64,000 bases of DNA from CAWCXF01 sp963799455 (GTDB lineage: Bacteria; Pseudomonadota; Alphaproteobacteria; Rhodobacterales; Rhodobacteraceae): the NCBI GenBank assembly GCA_963799455.1, contig CAWCXF010000006.1:62001-126000 (forward strand). The letters are read 5' to 3'. A program made the translations under genes and the position numbers. The notes below the pieces were generated by a model. It was given only the letters and a program-made list of their open reading frames with translations, was not told the origin of the DNA and made no database searches. Position 1 is the stretch's first letter. Each line of letters begins with the position of its first letter. This document shows, in pieces, positions 47,894-56,178 of the stretch.

Positions 47894-50248
47894 ATGCTTG
47901 CGGGGCTGGACGGGGTCGAGATCGGCCTCATCATCGTCTTCCTGTGCCTCTTCGGCGCGATCCTGTCGGGATTCCCGGTGGCCTTCGCCATCGGCGGCGC
48001 GGGCGTGGTCTCCTTCGCCATCGTCGCGGCGCTCGACAGCGCGGGGCTCCTCGTCACCCAGGCGGTCGACCCCGCCAGCGCCGCGTTCCGCGAGCTGATC
48101 GTCGCGGGCGTCCCCGAGATCGACATCTCGAAGTTCCGATACCCCGAGCTGCCGCTGGTCTCGCAGCCGCTCTTCCCCGGCGGCTGGGAGCTGGCCGCCG
48201 ACCGCAACGTCAGCTTCGTCGTCAACCGCATCAACGACCGCGTGCTGGCCGGCCCCTCGATCGAGACGCTGCTCGCGGTGCTGATGTTCGTGCTGATGGG
48301 CATCACGCTCGAGCGCTCGCGCATCGCCGAGGATCTGCTGACCACGATGGCGCGCGTCTTCGGACCGCTGCCCGGCGGCCTCGCGGTCTCGGTGGTGATC
48401 GTGGGCGCCTTCCTCGCCGCCTCCACCGGCATCGTCGGCGCCACGGTCGTCACCATGGGGCTCTTGTCGCTGCCCACCATGCTGCGCAACGGCTATTCGC
48501 CGCAGCTCGCCACCGGCGTCATCGCGGCCTCGGGCACGCTGGGGCAGATCATCCCGCCCTCGATCGTCATCGTGCTGCTGGGCTCGCTCGCGGGCGACCT
48601 CTACGCCGCCGCGCAGGAGGCGCGCGCGCAGGCCGCGGGCTGCCGCGACGCGCTCACGCTGCTGGGCGAGGCCGCGGTGGTCTCCGTGGGCACGCTGTTC
48701 CAGGCCGCGATCATCCCCGGCGTGCTGCTGGCCGTGCTCTACGGGCTCTACGCCTTCGTCTTCGCCGCGCTCAACCCGAAGAAGGCGCCGCCGGTGGAGA
48801 TCGAGGGCGCGGGGGGCGGCGAGATCGTCACCCGCAATGAGGCGCTGACCTGGTTCGCGGCCGTCCCCGCAGCCCTGATCGGGGGCTTGCTGATCCTGGG
48901 CGAGCTGGGCGCGATCGGCGGGCAGGGCCTCGCGGTGTCGCGCTTCACCGACGGGGGCGAGCGGGCGGCGCTTCGCACCGACGTCTCGCAGACGTGCCGC
49001 GAGGCGATGATCGAGCTGCACGGGCTCGCGGCCTTCGAGCGCGCCGAGGCCGAGCGGGCCGCGATCGGCGCCTCGGGCGAGGACACCACCGTGCGCCGCC
49101 TGACCGAGGACGAGCTGGCCGAGGCGCAGGCCACGCGCCGCGCCGCGGTGGCGCCGATCGGCACCGGGATCGCGGTGGGCTTCGCGCTCCTGACGCTGGT
49201 GCTGACCACCGCGCGAGGGGTCGCGCCCGGCGCCGACGGCCGCCCGCTCTGGATCGGCCTCGGCGCGGTGGCGGCGGCCTTCGCGCTCGACTGGCTGGCG
49301 ATCGGCCCCGCGACCTCGCCGGGCGCGACCGTCCTCATCCTCGCGGTCCCGCTCGCGGTGGCGCTGTGGGCGTGCCGACACGCCGCCGGGATCCTCTCGG
49401 GCAACGAGATCCTGCGCGTGGTCTTCCCGCCCCTGGTGCTGATCGTCGCGGTGCTGGGCTCGATCCTGGGCGGCATCACCAACCCCACGCCGGCCGCGGC
49501 GCTCGGCGCGGGCGGCGCGATCATGCTCGCGGCCTACCGCCTGCTCACGGAGCGTGGGCGCTCGGGCCGGATCATCCTCTGGGCGAGCCTCGCCATCGTC
49601 GTGATGCTGCTGGCGGGCCTCAACTTCGACCTGCGCGTGGAGCGCGCGGACGCGCGCCTCGAGGACTGGGCCGCCTATCTCGTGGCGCAAGGCGCCTACT
49701 ACCTCGCGCTCTTCGGGCTCCTTTACGCCTGCGTCGTGCTGTGGCGATCGGGCGTGCTGGGGCCGGTGGTGCGCGAGACCGCCAAGGTCACCTCGATGGT
49801 GTTCACCATCCTGATCGGCAGCCAGCTCCTCAACCTCGTCGTCATCTCCTTCGGCGGCGAGCACTACATCCAGTCGTTCCTGCGCAGCTACGACGACGAG
49901 ATGACGGTGTTCCTCATCGTCATGGCGGTCCTGTTCGTGCTGGGCTTCGTGCTGGACTTCCTGGAGATCATCTACATCGTGATCCCGATCGTCGGCCCCG
50001 TGATCTACGGCGGCACGATGGATCCGAGCTGGGTCACGGTGATGATCGCGGTCAACCTCCAGACCTCGTTCCTGACGCCGCCCTTCGGCTTCGCGCTGTT
50101 CTACCTGCGCGGCGTCGCACCCCCCGAGGTCACGACGGGCCACATCTACCGCGGCGTGGTGCCCTTCGTCCTGATCCAGCTTGCGGGGCTCGGGCTCTTG
50201 TGGCTCTTCCCCGAGGTCGTCACCATCCTGCCCGACCTGCTCGACTGA
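47894..50248 (+). CDS. TRAP transporter large permease, long form
   Basis: A 784-aa DctM-type subunit, nearly double the typical ~430 aa. N-terminal part: FGAILSGFPVAFAIGGAGVV. A non-membrane loop of ~65 aa follows (SQPLFPGGWELAADRNVSFV). Then come the DctM core (LVTTMARVFG-type, FLAASTGIVGATVVTMGLLS) and GQIIPPSIVIVLLGSLAGDL. A large central insertion spans residues ~305-430 (SRFTDGGERAALRTDVSQTC, LTEDELAEAQATRRAAVAPI). The last helices (GGITNPTPAAALGAGGAIML, VNLQTSFLTPPFGFALFYLR) resume the family. The long form is the one found with TakP-like systems in Rhodobacterales. Confidence 0.9.
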   Translation: MLAGLDGVEIGLIIVFLCLFGAILSGFPVAFAIGGAGVVSFAIVAALDSAGLLVTQAVDPASAAFRELIVAGVPEIDISKFRYPELPLVSQPLFPGGWELAADRNVSFVVNRINDRVLAGPSIETLLAVLMFVLMGITLERSRIAEDLLTTMARVFGPLPGGLAVSVVIVGAFLAASTGIVGATVVTMGLLSLPTMLRNGYSPQLATGVIAASGTLGQIIPPSIVIVLLGSLAGDLYAAAQEARAQAAGCRDALTLLGEAAVVSVGTLFQAAIIPGVLLAVLYGLYAFVFAALNPKKAPPVEIEGAGGGEIVTRNEALTWFAAVPAALIGGLLILGELGAIGGQGLAVSRFTDGGERAALRTDVSQTCREAMIELHGLAAFERAEAERAAIGASGEDTTVRRLTEDELAEAQATRRAAVAPIGTGIAVGFALLTLVLTTARGVAPGADGRPLWIGLGAVAAAFALDWLAIGPATSPGATVLILAVPLAVALWACRHAAGILSGNEILRVVFPPLVLIVAVLGSILGGITNPTPAAALGAGGAIMLAAYRLLTERGRSGRIILWASLAIVVMLLAGLNFDLRVERADARLEDWAAYLVAQGAYYLALFGLLYACVVLWRSGVLGPVVRETAKVTSMVFTILIGSQLLNLVVISFGGEHYIQSFLRSYDDEMTVFLIVMAVLFVLGFVLDFLEIIYIVIPIVGPVIYGGTMDPSWVTVMIAVNLQTSFLTPPFGFALFYLRGVAPPEVTTGHIYRGVVPFVLIQLAGLGLLWLFPEVVTILPDLLD

Positions 50249-50294
50249 GCCCCGCGGGGGCGGCGGGTCCGCACATTCACGAGGAGACGACGCC

Positions 50295-50654
50295 ATGATG
50301 CCGAGGAAGACGACGGCCAAGCGAGCCCGCGGGCAGTGGGTCGCGGAGGTGCCGGGCTACGGCGTCCTGCCGGTGGTCCACTCAGACCTCACCGACTTCC
50401 AGACCCATCGCTACCGCGAGCAGTTCGGCGGCGCCGACGCGGACGCCGCCAAGCTCGGCGCGCATCTCAAGGCGTTCGAGGACAACCCCGGCTTCGTGCT
50501 GGTGCAGAAGGACGCGCCGCGCGAGACGGACGAAGAGGCCTACAAGTCGGACGGCTACGTCGGCGTCTACGCCATCAAGGACTTCGCCTACGACGACGAG
50601 GACCGGCTGCTGGAGTTCACCTACGCCAAGCGCGAGCCGGTGCGGCTGGCCTGA
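50295..50654 (+). CDS. Conserved hypothetical protein after the TRAP operon (119 aa)
   Basis: This 119-aa soluble protein (VAEVPGYGVLPVVHSDLTDF, DNPGFVLVQKDAPRETDEEA, DEDRLLEFTYAKREPVRLA) has no membrane or catalytic motif that I recognise. The ATG at 50295 has AGGAGACGACGCC before it. It lies 46 nt after the long TRAP permease, so it may be the last gene of that operon and perhaps a regulatory or folding partner. It ends 6 nt from the convergent VOC gene, with a small CTGAG/CTCAG hairpin across both stops. Confidence 0.68.
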   Translation: MMPRKTTAKRARGQWVAEVPGYGVLPVVHSDLTDFQTHRYREQFGGADADAAKLGAHLKAFEDNPGFVLVQKDAPRETDEEAYKSDGYVGVYAIKDFAYDDEDRLLEFTYAKREPVRLA

Positions 50655-50660
50655 GACGGC

Positions 50661-51020
50661 TCAGCGCACGGGCCCGATCAGATCCCACCGGTTGCCGAAC
50701 GGGTCGCGCCAGGCCGCGACGGTGCCGTAGGGCTCGCGGCGCGGGGGCTCCTCAAAGGCGACGCCGGCCGCGAGCATCGCCGCATGGTCGCGCGCGAAGT
50801 CGTCGGTCTGGAGGAGATAGGCCACGCGCGCCCGCGGGCCGCCCTCGCCCACGGCGAGCACCAGCGCCGTCTCCGCGCCCGGCGGACGCACCGTCACCCA
50901 TCGCTTCCGACCCTCGTCCACGTCGCTCACCAGCTCGAAGCCGAGCGCGCCTGCGTAAAAGGCGATGGCCTCGTCGTGGTCGTCCACCATCAGGGCCACG
51001 GCGGAGAGGCGCCGCGTCAC
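50661..51020 (-). CDS. VOC/glyoxalase family protein
   Basis: This 119-aa protein has a vicinal-oxygen-chelate fold, with two beta-alpha-beta-beta-beta halves. The first is VTRRLSAVALMVDDHDEAIA with FYAGALGFELVSDVDEGRKR. The second is RVAYLLQTDDFARDHAAMLA followed by PYGTVAAWRDPFGNRWDLIG. The terminal 'DPFGNRWDLI' motif is typical. Metal and substrate are unknown. It starts GTG at 51020 overlapping the stop of the protein aminoacyltransferase gene (GTGA), so it is translationally coupled. The upstream in-frame extension is rejected because it overlaps that gene. Confidence 0.84.
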   Translation of the reverse strand: MTRRLSAVALMVDDHDEAIAFYAGALGFELVSDVDEGRKRWVTVRPPGAETALVLAVGEGGPRARVAYLLQTDDFARDHAAMLAAGVAFEEPPRREPYGTVAAWRDPFGNRWDLIGPVR

Positions 51021-51853
51021 CCCCGCGTCGGCATGGTGTCGGGCAGGCTGATCTTGGCGACCTGCTCGGAGATCGGATCGACCGAGAGCGGGTGGGTGTC
51101 GGCGACGTAGGATCCGGGGTCTCCCAGGGGGCGCCACGCGCCGCCGCGGTAGATCTCCACCGCGTCGAAGCCGGCCTTGTAGGCCATCTTCGGGCTGCCG
51201 GGCACCCAGTAGCCGAGATAGACGTAAGGCAGCCCCGCCTCGCGCGCGATCTCGACGTGGTCGAGGATGACGTAGGTGCCCAAGCTGTCGCGGGCGCGGC
51301 CGGGCTCGTAGAAGCTGTAGACCATCGACAGCCCGTCATCGAGCACGTCGGTCAGGCACACGGCGGCGAGGCTGCGGCGCTGGGCGTCCGGGTCGGGGGG
51401 TGCCGTGTATTCGATGACGCGCGAGCGGATCGGCGTCTCCTCGATCATCGCGGCGAACTCGAAGATGTCCATGTCGGCCATGCCGCCGTCGGCGTGGCGC
51501 GAGTCGAGGTAGTGGCGGAAGAGCGCGAACTGCTCCTCGGTCGCCCAGGGCGCGGTGGCGTCGCGCCTCAAGCCCGCGTTGCGCCGCAGCGTCCGGCGCT
51601 GGGACCGCGAAGGGCGGAAGTCCGCGATCCGGATGCGCGCCGACAGGCACGCCGAGCACTCGGCGCAGGAGGGGCGGTAGAGCACGTTCTGGGAGCGCCG
51701 GAAGCCCTGCTTCGACAGCGAGTCGTTGAGCGTGCGGGCGTGGTCGCCCTGGAGCGCGGTGAACAGCTTGCGCTCCAGCCGGCCCTCCAGGTAGGGGCAC
51801 GGCTGGGGGGCGGTCACGTAGAACTGCGGCGCGATGGGCAGCGTGTGGCGCAC
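51017..51853 (-). CDS. bpt: Aspartate/glutamate leucyltransferase (Bpt; arginyltransferase family)
   Basis: This 278-aa Ate1/Bpt family protein transfers leucine from Leu-tRNA to N-terminal Asp/Glu of proteins, marking them for N-degron breakdown. Seen are PQFYVTAPQPCPYLEGRLER (Cys-rich N-terminus), SKQGFRRSQNVLYRPSCAEC (CxxC motif, residues ~47-66), VCLTDVLDDGLSMVYSFYEP and GTYVILDHVEIAREAGLPYV. YVYLGYWVPGSPKMAYKAGF follows. Starts with GTG at 51853, with GAGAGGA upstream. The VOC gene follows with coupled translation. The family is old but well conserved in Rhodobacterales. Confidence 0.92.
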   Translation of the reverse strand: MRHTLPIAPQFYVTAPQPCPYLEGRLERKLFTALQGDHARTLNDSLSKQGFRRSQNVLYRPSCAECSACLSARIRIADFRPSRSQRRTLRRNAGLRRDATAPWATEEQFALFRHYLDSRHADGGMADMDIFEFAAMIEETPIRSRVIEYTAPPDPDAQRRSLAAVCLTDVLDDGLSMVYSFYEPGRARDSLGTYVILDHVEIAREAGLPYVYLGYWVPGSPKMAYKAGFDAVEIYRGGAWRPLGDPGSYVADTHPLSVDPISEQVAKISLPDTMPTRG

Positions 51854-51939
51854 GGCGATCCTCTCCCCGGACTTCGGGGGACGTTAGCGGCGGGGATCCG
51901 GCCTGCCAAGCCCCTGGCAGGTATCCCCTACCTCGCGGA

Positions 51940-52407
51940 TCATTCGCTCCGATTAACGACCGCCGAGCCGAGCAGCAGGTCGCCCAGTCCCTGGCGGCGG
52001 GGCGTGCCCAGCATCATCGCCGCCGACAGGATCTGCGCGGGGAACAGCGCCATCGCCGCGTAGTAGAGCGCGGTGTGGGCAAGCGCCGTGCCGAGGTCGG
52101 GGCGCCGCCCGCGCACGTCGCGCAGCTCGATCGACATCAGCCGCATCCCCCAGGTCGCGCCCCCGCGCGCCAAGGTCGCCGTCCGGTAGGCGAAGCCCGT
52201 GGCGAGCCAGATCGCCGGCATGGCGAAGAGCGACAGGAACAGCGTCGGCGGGATGGTGACGAGGGTGACCAGCAGCGTGGCCAGCGCGATGACGCCGAAA
52301 TCGGCGACCCAGGCCAGCGCGCGCTTGGTCGGCGTGTCCTCGTAGATCTCGGGCAGGGTGGCGGGGTCGGGAAGCCGGCCCCGCGCTGGGTCGTGCGCAA
52401 GCTCCAT
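51940..52407 (-). CDS. RDD family membrane protein
   Basis: A 155-aa integral membrane protein with a cytoplasmic N-terminus (LAHDPARGRLPDPATLPEIY). Helices are FGVIALATLLVTLVTIPPTL, LSLFAMPAIWLATGFAYRTA and TALYYAAMALFPAQILSAAM. RDD-family features are the Arg-rich start after EDTPTKRALAWVADF, GATWGMRLMSIELRDVRGRR and QGLGDLLLGSAVV. The function is not known. Start ATG 52405-52407 is preceded by CGAGGAGACC. It is the second of a pair with DUF2852, separated by a hairpin. Confidence 0.86.
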   Translation of the reverse strand: MELAHDPARGRLPDPATLPEIYEDTPTKRALAWVADFGVIALATLLVTLVTIPPTLFLSLFAMPAIWLATGFAYRTATLARGGATWGMRLMSIELRDVRGRRPDLGTALAHTALYYAAMALFPAQILSAAMMLGTPRRQGLGDLLLGSAVVNRSE

Positions 52408-52426
52408 CGTGGTCTCCTCGCAGGAA

Positions 52427-52454
52427 AGGCGCGGCCCTGGAAGGGGGCCGCGCC
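52427..52454 (-). terminator. Hairpin after the DUF2852 gene
   Basis: On the minus strand GGCGCGGCCC and GGGCCGCGCC form a 10-bp GC-rich stem (52428-52437 with 52445-52454) with a 7-nt loop, followed by TTTCCTG. The T-run is weak, so it may be a partial terminator or RNA processing hairpin between DUF2852 and RDD. Confidence 0.5.
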
Positions 52455-52484
52455 GTGGTGACGTGGTCTGGTCGCGTCGTCGGA

Positions 52485-52886
52485 TCAAGCGTCCGAGCCC
52501 TCCTCGTCGGCGCGCTTCGCGCCGCGGGCGCGGTCGTCCATGAACTGGTCGAACTCGGCCTTGTCCTTGGCCTCGCGCAGCCGGGCGAGGAAGGCCTCGA
52601 ACGCGCCCTGCTCCTCTTCGAGCCGGCGCAGGGTCTCGGCCTTGTAGTGGTCGAAGGCGCTGTTGCCGGTCGAGCGATAGGCTCGGCCGCGCATCATGCC
52701 CCGTCCGCGGCGCGAGCAGCCGCCGCCCATGCGGAACTTGCCCGCGAACATCATGTAGCCGAGGATCGCCAGGCCCACGGGCCAGAAGGCGATGAAGCCC
52801 AGGATCATGGCCGCGATCCAGGCGCCCTTGCCACGCTGGTCGAGCCAGGACTCGGCCTGCGACGGCCAGGTTGCGACGGTGTTCAT
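52485..52886 (-). CDS. DUF2852 membrane-associated protein
   Basis: This 133-aa alphaproteobacterial protein has one N-terminal helix (WIAAMILGFIAFWPVGLAIL, then GYMMFAGKFR), a Gly/Arg-rich turn and a charged coiled-coil tail (STGNSAFDHYKAETLRRLEE, EFDQFMDDRARG). These are the DUF2852 features. Function is unknown; a stress-related membrane role is suggested by the heat-shock-type promoter just upstream. The start ATG 52884-52886 has AAAGGAGAGC upstream. It is divergent from glnE. Confidence 0.86.
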   Translation of the reverse strand: MNTVATWPSQAESWLDQRGKGAWIAAMILGFIAFWPVGLAILGYMMFAGKFRMGGGCSRRGRGMMRGRAYRSTGNSAFDHYKAETLRRLEEEQGAFEAFLARLREAKDKAEFDQFMDDRARGAKRADEEGSDA

Positions 52887-52944
52887 GAAGCTCTCCTTTC
52901 CGAGGTGCGGCGCCGTTCCATGTGAACGCCCTTCACATGCTTCC

Positions 52945-52972
52945 AGATGGGGAGGCGCCGCGCGCCGTCAAG
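52945..52972 (-). promoter_or_regulatory. Heat-shock (sigma-32 type) promoter of the DUF2852 gene
   Basis: On the minus strand CTTGAC (52967-52972) is followed after 14 nt by CCCCATCT (52945-52952). This fits the sigma-32 consensus (CTTGAA, 13-15 nt, CCCCATnT) with only one base different. Expected start near 52938, about 50 nt before the DUF2852 ATG. Confidence 0.72.
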
Positions 52973-53078
52973 AGACCATGTTAAGGATTTTCACATCCCC
53001 TCGCGCCCCTCTGCGGGAGTCGGGGGCGGCCGCGGGCAGACGATTGACCGCATGGCGCGGTGGCGTGCTACTGCGCCC

Positions 53079-55784
53079 ATGGATCTCGCCTCCCGCATCC
53101 TTCGCGCGCCCATCGCCTTCGAACCCGAGCGGGGCCGGGAGGCGGCCGCGTTCCTTCCCGCCGGACCGCTGCGCGAGCTGGCGGAAGGGGCCGCGGGCGG
53201 CAGCCCTCACCTCGCAGGCCTGCTGCGGCGCGAGGCCGAGTGGGCGTCGGGCGCGCTCGGCGGCGCCCCGGAGGAGGCGCGCGACGCGCTCCTGGCGCAG
53301 GCGCGGGCGCCCGAGGGCGACCCCGGGGCGCTGCTGCGGCGGCTCAAGCGGCGCATGGCGCTGCTGGTGGCGTTGGCCGATCTCGGCGGCGCCTGGCCGC
53401 TGGAGAGGGTGACGCGCGCGCTCACCGACCTCGCCGACCGCGCGGTGGAGGCGGCGCTGGCGCATGCGCTCGGGCGCGAGGCCGCGCGCGGCAGGCTGCC
53501 CGAGGCGCCGGGGGCCGTGGTGCTGGCCATGGGCAAGATGGGCGCGCACGAGCTGAACTACTCCTCCGACATCGACTTCATCTGCCTCTTCGACCGCGCC
53601 CGCGTCGCGCCCTCGGACTATGCCGAGGTCCGCGCGGCGCTGATCCGTGCGGTGCGCGCCATGACGCGCACGCTCTCCGAGGTCGGCCCAGACGGCTACG
53701 TGTTCCGCACCGACCTGCGGCTGCGGCCCGACCCCTCGGTGACGCCGGTGATCCTGCCCATGGACGCGGCCGAGCGCTACTACGAGAGCCTCGCGCGGAC
53801 CTGGGAGCGGGCAGCCTACGTCAAGGCGAGGCCCTGCGCGGGGGATCTCGCGGCCGGCCACGCCTTCCTCGACCGGCTGAGGCCCTTCGTCTGGCGCCGT
53901 CACCTCGACTTCGCGGCCATCGAGGATCTGCACGCCATGGTGCGCCGCATCCGCGACCACCGCGGCGACGCCGGGCCCATCCGGGCGCCGGGCCACGACC
54001 TCAAGCTCGGCCCCGGCGGCATCCGCGAGGTCGAGTTCACCGCCCAGGCGCACCAGCTCATCTTCGGCGGCCGCGACGAGAGCCTGAGGGTGCGCGGCAC
54101 GGTGGAGGCGCTCGGGCGCCTCGCGCGGGCCGGCCGGCTGCCGGAGGACGCCGCGCGCGAGCTGGCGGAGGACTACCGCGCGCTGCGCGAGGCCGAGCAC
54201 CGGCTCCAGATGGTGCGCGACGCGCAGACCCAGACCATGCCCGCGGCCGGTCCGGAGCTCGACCGCATCGCGCGCCTGCACGGCCAGGCCGACACGCGGC
54301 GCTTCCTCGACGACCTCGACGCCCGCTTGAGGCGCGTCCACGGCTGGGCCGGCCGGCTGATCGGGCGCGACGACGGGCCCGCGCCTGCGCCCGCCGCCAC
54401 GCCCGAGCGGTGGGCGTCCTATCCGGCGCTGCGCTCGGCGCGCGCGCGCGACGGCTTCGAGCGCATCAGCGGACCCCTGATGGCGCGCATCGAGGCAGCA
54501 CCCCGTCCCGACGAGGCGCTGGCCGCCTTCGAGCGCTTCCTCGCGGGGCTCCCCGCGGGCGCGCAGCTCTTCGCGCTCTTCGAGGCCAACCCGCAGCTGA
54601 TGGACCTCATCGTGGACGTCGTCTCCACCGCCCCGGCGCTCGCGGCGCATCTGTCGCGCAACGCGTCGGTGCTCGACGCCGTGATCGCGGGCGGCTTCTT
54701 CGCGCCCTGGCCCGGCGAGGCGGCGCTGCGCGGGCAGCTCGCGGCGGCGATGGCGCGCGAGGGCGACCATGAGGCGCGCCTCGACGCCGCGCGGCGCTGG
54801 GCGCAGGAGTGGCGCTTCCGCGTCGGCGTCCACCATCTTCGCGGGCTCGTGGACGCGGACGCGGCCGGCGCGCAATACGCCGACCTGGCCGGGGCCGTGC
54901 TCGCGGCGCTGGCGCCGGTCGTGGCGGACGACCTCGCCGCGCGGCACGGGCCCGCGCCGGGGCGGGGCGCGGTGGCGCTCGGCATGGGATCGCTCGGCGC
55001 GGGCTGGCTGCATGCCGGCAGCGACCTCGACCTGATCGTGATCTACGACGCGGCCGGGGTCGCGTCGTCGGACGGCCGGCGCCCGCTCGCGGCGCGCGCG
55101 TGGTACGCCCGCCTCGCCCAGGGCCTCGTCACCGCGCTCTCGGCGCCGATGTCGCAGGGACGGCTCTACGAGGTGGACATGCGGCTTCGCCCCTCGGGCC
55201 GGCAGGGGCCGGTGGCCACGAGCCTCGGCGCGTTCCGCGACTACCAACGAGACGAGGCGTGGACCTGGGAGCGGCTGGCGATGACGAGGGCGCGCCCCGT
55301 GGCGGGCCCGCGCGAGCTGATGGCGGAGGTCGAGGCGCTGCGCCGCGACCTGCTGGCGGCGCCTCCGTCGCGCGACCGCATCGCCGACGACACCGCCGAC
55401 ATGCGCCGCCGTCTCGCGCAGGCCAAGCCCCGCCGCGACGCCTGGGACATGCGCGCGGGGCCGGGCGGGATGCAGGACATCGAGCTCTTCGCGCAGGCCC
55501 TGGCCCTGGCCGAGGGGCGCCTCACGCGCGCCACGCCCGACCAGCTCGGCGACCGCGCCGGGCTGCGGCGGGCCTACGCGCTCCAGCGCCGGGCGCGGTC
55601 GGTCTCGGCGCTGCTCGCGCCCGACGGCTTCTCGCCCGAGGCGGTGGGGCAGGGCGGCACGGCGATGCTCCTGCGCGAGACCGGGAGCGACGACGTGGAG
55701 GGCCTCGCGGCGAGGCTCGACGCCCTGCGCGCCGAGGCCGCGCAGGCCATCGACGCCGGCCTCGCCGAACTGACCGACGCCTGA
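53079..55784 (+). CDS. glnE: Bifunctional glutamine synthetase adenylyltransferase/deadenylyltransferase
   Basis: This 901-aa GlnE adds or removes AMP on glutamine synthetase in response to the PII proteins. The N-terminal deadenylylase half has the nucleotidyltransferase motif MGKMGAHELNYSSDIDFICL (residues ~152-171) and LKLGPGGIREVEFTAQAHQL (~308-327). The C-terminal adenylylase half has LGMGSLGAGWLHAGSDLDLI (~634-653) and AGPGGMQDIELFAQALALAE (~792-811). Start ATG 53079 is preferred; ATG 53052, in frame, is possible and would add nine residues. It is divergent from the DUF2852 gene. Confidence 0.95.
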   Translation: MDLASRILRAPIAFEPERGREAAAFLPAGPLRELAEGAAGGSPHLAGLLRREAEWASGALGGAPEEARDALLAQARAPEGDPGALLRRLKRRMALLVALADLGGAWPLERVTRALTDLADRAVEAALAHALGREAARGRLPEAPGAVVLAMGKMGAHELNYSSDIDFICLFDRARVAPSDYAEVRAALIRAVRAMTRTLSEVGPDGYVFRTDLRLRPDPSVTPVILPMDAAERYYESLARTWERAAYVKARPCAGDLAAGHAFLDRLRPFVWRRHLDFAAIEDLHAMVRRIRDHRGDAGPIRAPGHDLKLGPGGIREVEFTAQAHQLIFGGRDESLRVRGTVEALGRLARAGRLPEDAARELAEDYRALREAEHRLQMVRDAQTQTMPAAGPELDRIARLHGQADTRRFLDDLDARLRRVHGWAGRLIGRDDGPAPAPAATPERWASYPALRSARARDGFERISGPLMARIEAAPRPDEALAAFERFLAGLPAGAQLFALFEANPQLMDLIVDVVSTAPALAAHLSRNASVLDAVIAGGFFAPWPGEAALRGQLAAAMAREGDHEARLDAARRWAQEWRFRVGVHHLRGLVDADAAGAQYADLAGAVLAALAPVVADDLAARHGPAPGRGAVALGMGSLGAGWLHAGSDLDLIVIYDAAGVASSDGRRPLAARAWYARLAQGLVTALSAPMSQGRLYEVDMRLRPSGRQGPVATSLGAFRDYQRDEAWTWERLAMTRARPVAGPRELMAEVEALRRDLLAAPPSRDRIADDTADMRRRLAQAKPRRDAWDMRAGPGGMQDIELFAQALALAEGRLTRATPDQLGDRAGLRRAYALQRRARSVSALLAPDGFSPEAVGQGGTAMLLRETGSDDVEGLAARLDALRAEAAQAIDAGLAELTDA

Positions 55785-55808
55785 CGAACCCCGCCGATGG
55801 AGGCCGCC

Positions 55809-56081
55809 ATGCCGGACGATCCGGACCCGCTCGACCCCAAGGGACTGATCCGCGAGAGCTACCGGATCGAGGGCGTCACCGAGGCCGAGTGCCGCTCGAT
55901 CTTCCTCGACTGGGCGATCTCGACGCCGTTCGGCGCCGACGGCCAGGCGGCGGCGATCCACGCCCTGCTCGATCGCCACGAGGCCGAGCCCGGCCACCCG
56001 ATGAGCCGCGTGCTGCGCGAGGGCCTGGAGGCCCCGGCCCGCACCGGGCGCCGCGGCGGCTGGCGCTCGCGCAGGCCCTAG
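55809..56081 (+). CDS. Small conserved hypothetical protein after glnE (90 aa)
   Basis: A 90-aa acidic N-terminal region (MPDDPDPLDPKGLIRESYRI, EGVTEAECRSIFLDWAISTP) is followed by an Arg-rich tail. It has no membrane segment. The ATG at 55809 is favoured because GGAGG lies 5 nt before it, so the longer ATG at 55797 is less likely. It follows glnE by 24 nt, probably the same operon. The stop TAG is the first base triplet of a dispersed repeat shared with the PIN gene end. Confidence 0.72.
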   Translation: MPDDPDPLDPKGLIRESYRIEGVTEAECRSIFLDWAISTPFGADGQAAAIHALLDRHEAEPGHPMSRVLREGLEAPARTGRRGGWRSRRP

Positions 56082-56175
56082 GGCGCGCCCCGACCCGACG
56101 GGACCGGCTCGGGCGCTTCGGGCTCCTTCGGCCGCAACGCCCGGGAGCCCGACCGGTTCGGTCGGGCCGCAGGAT
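56079..56175. repeat. REP-like element, copy A
   Basis: From the stop TAG the sequence TAGGGCGCGCCCCGACCCGA continues with CGGGACCGGCTCGGGCGCTT. It ends in an inverted repeat CCCGACCGG-TTC-GGTCGGG. A close second copy starts in the same way at the stop codon of the PIN gene (60640). The paired inverted repeats make it look like a palindromic intergenic unit. Confidence 0.7.
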
Positions 56176-56178
56176 GGT

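Noticed and set aside
50651..50664. CTGAG/CTCAG mini-hairpin over two convergent stop codons
   Set aside because: Only 5 bp of stem with no T-run; too weak for a terminator claim.
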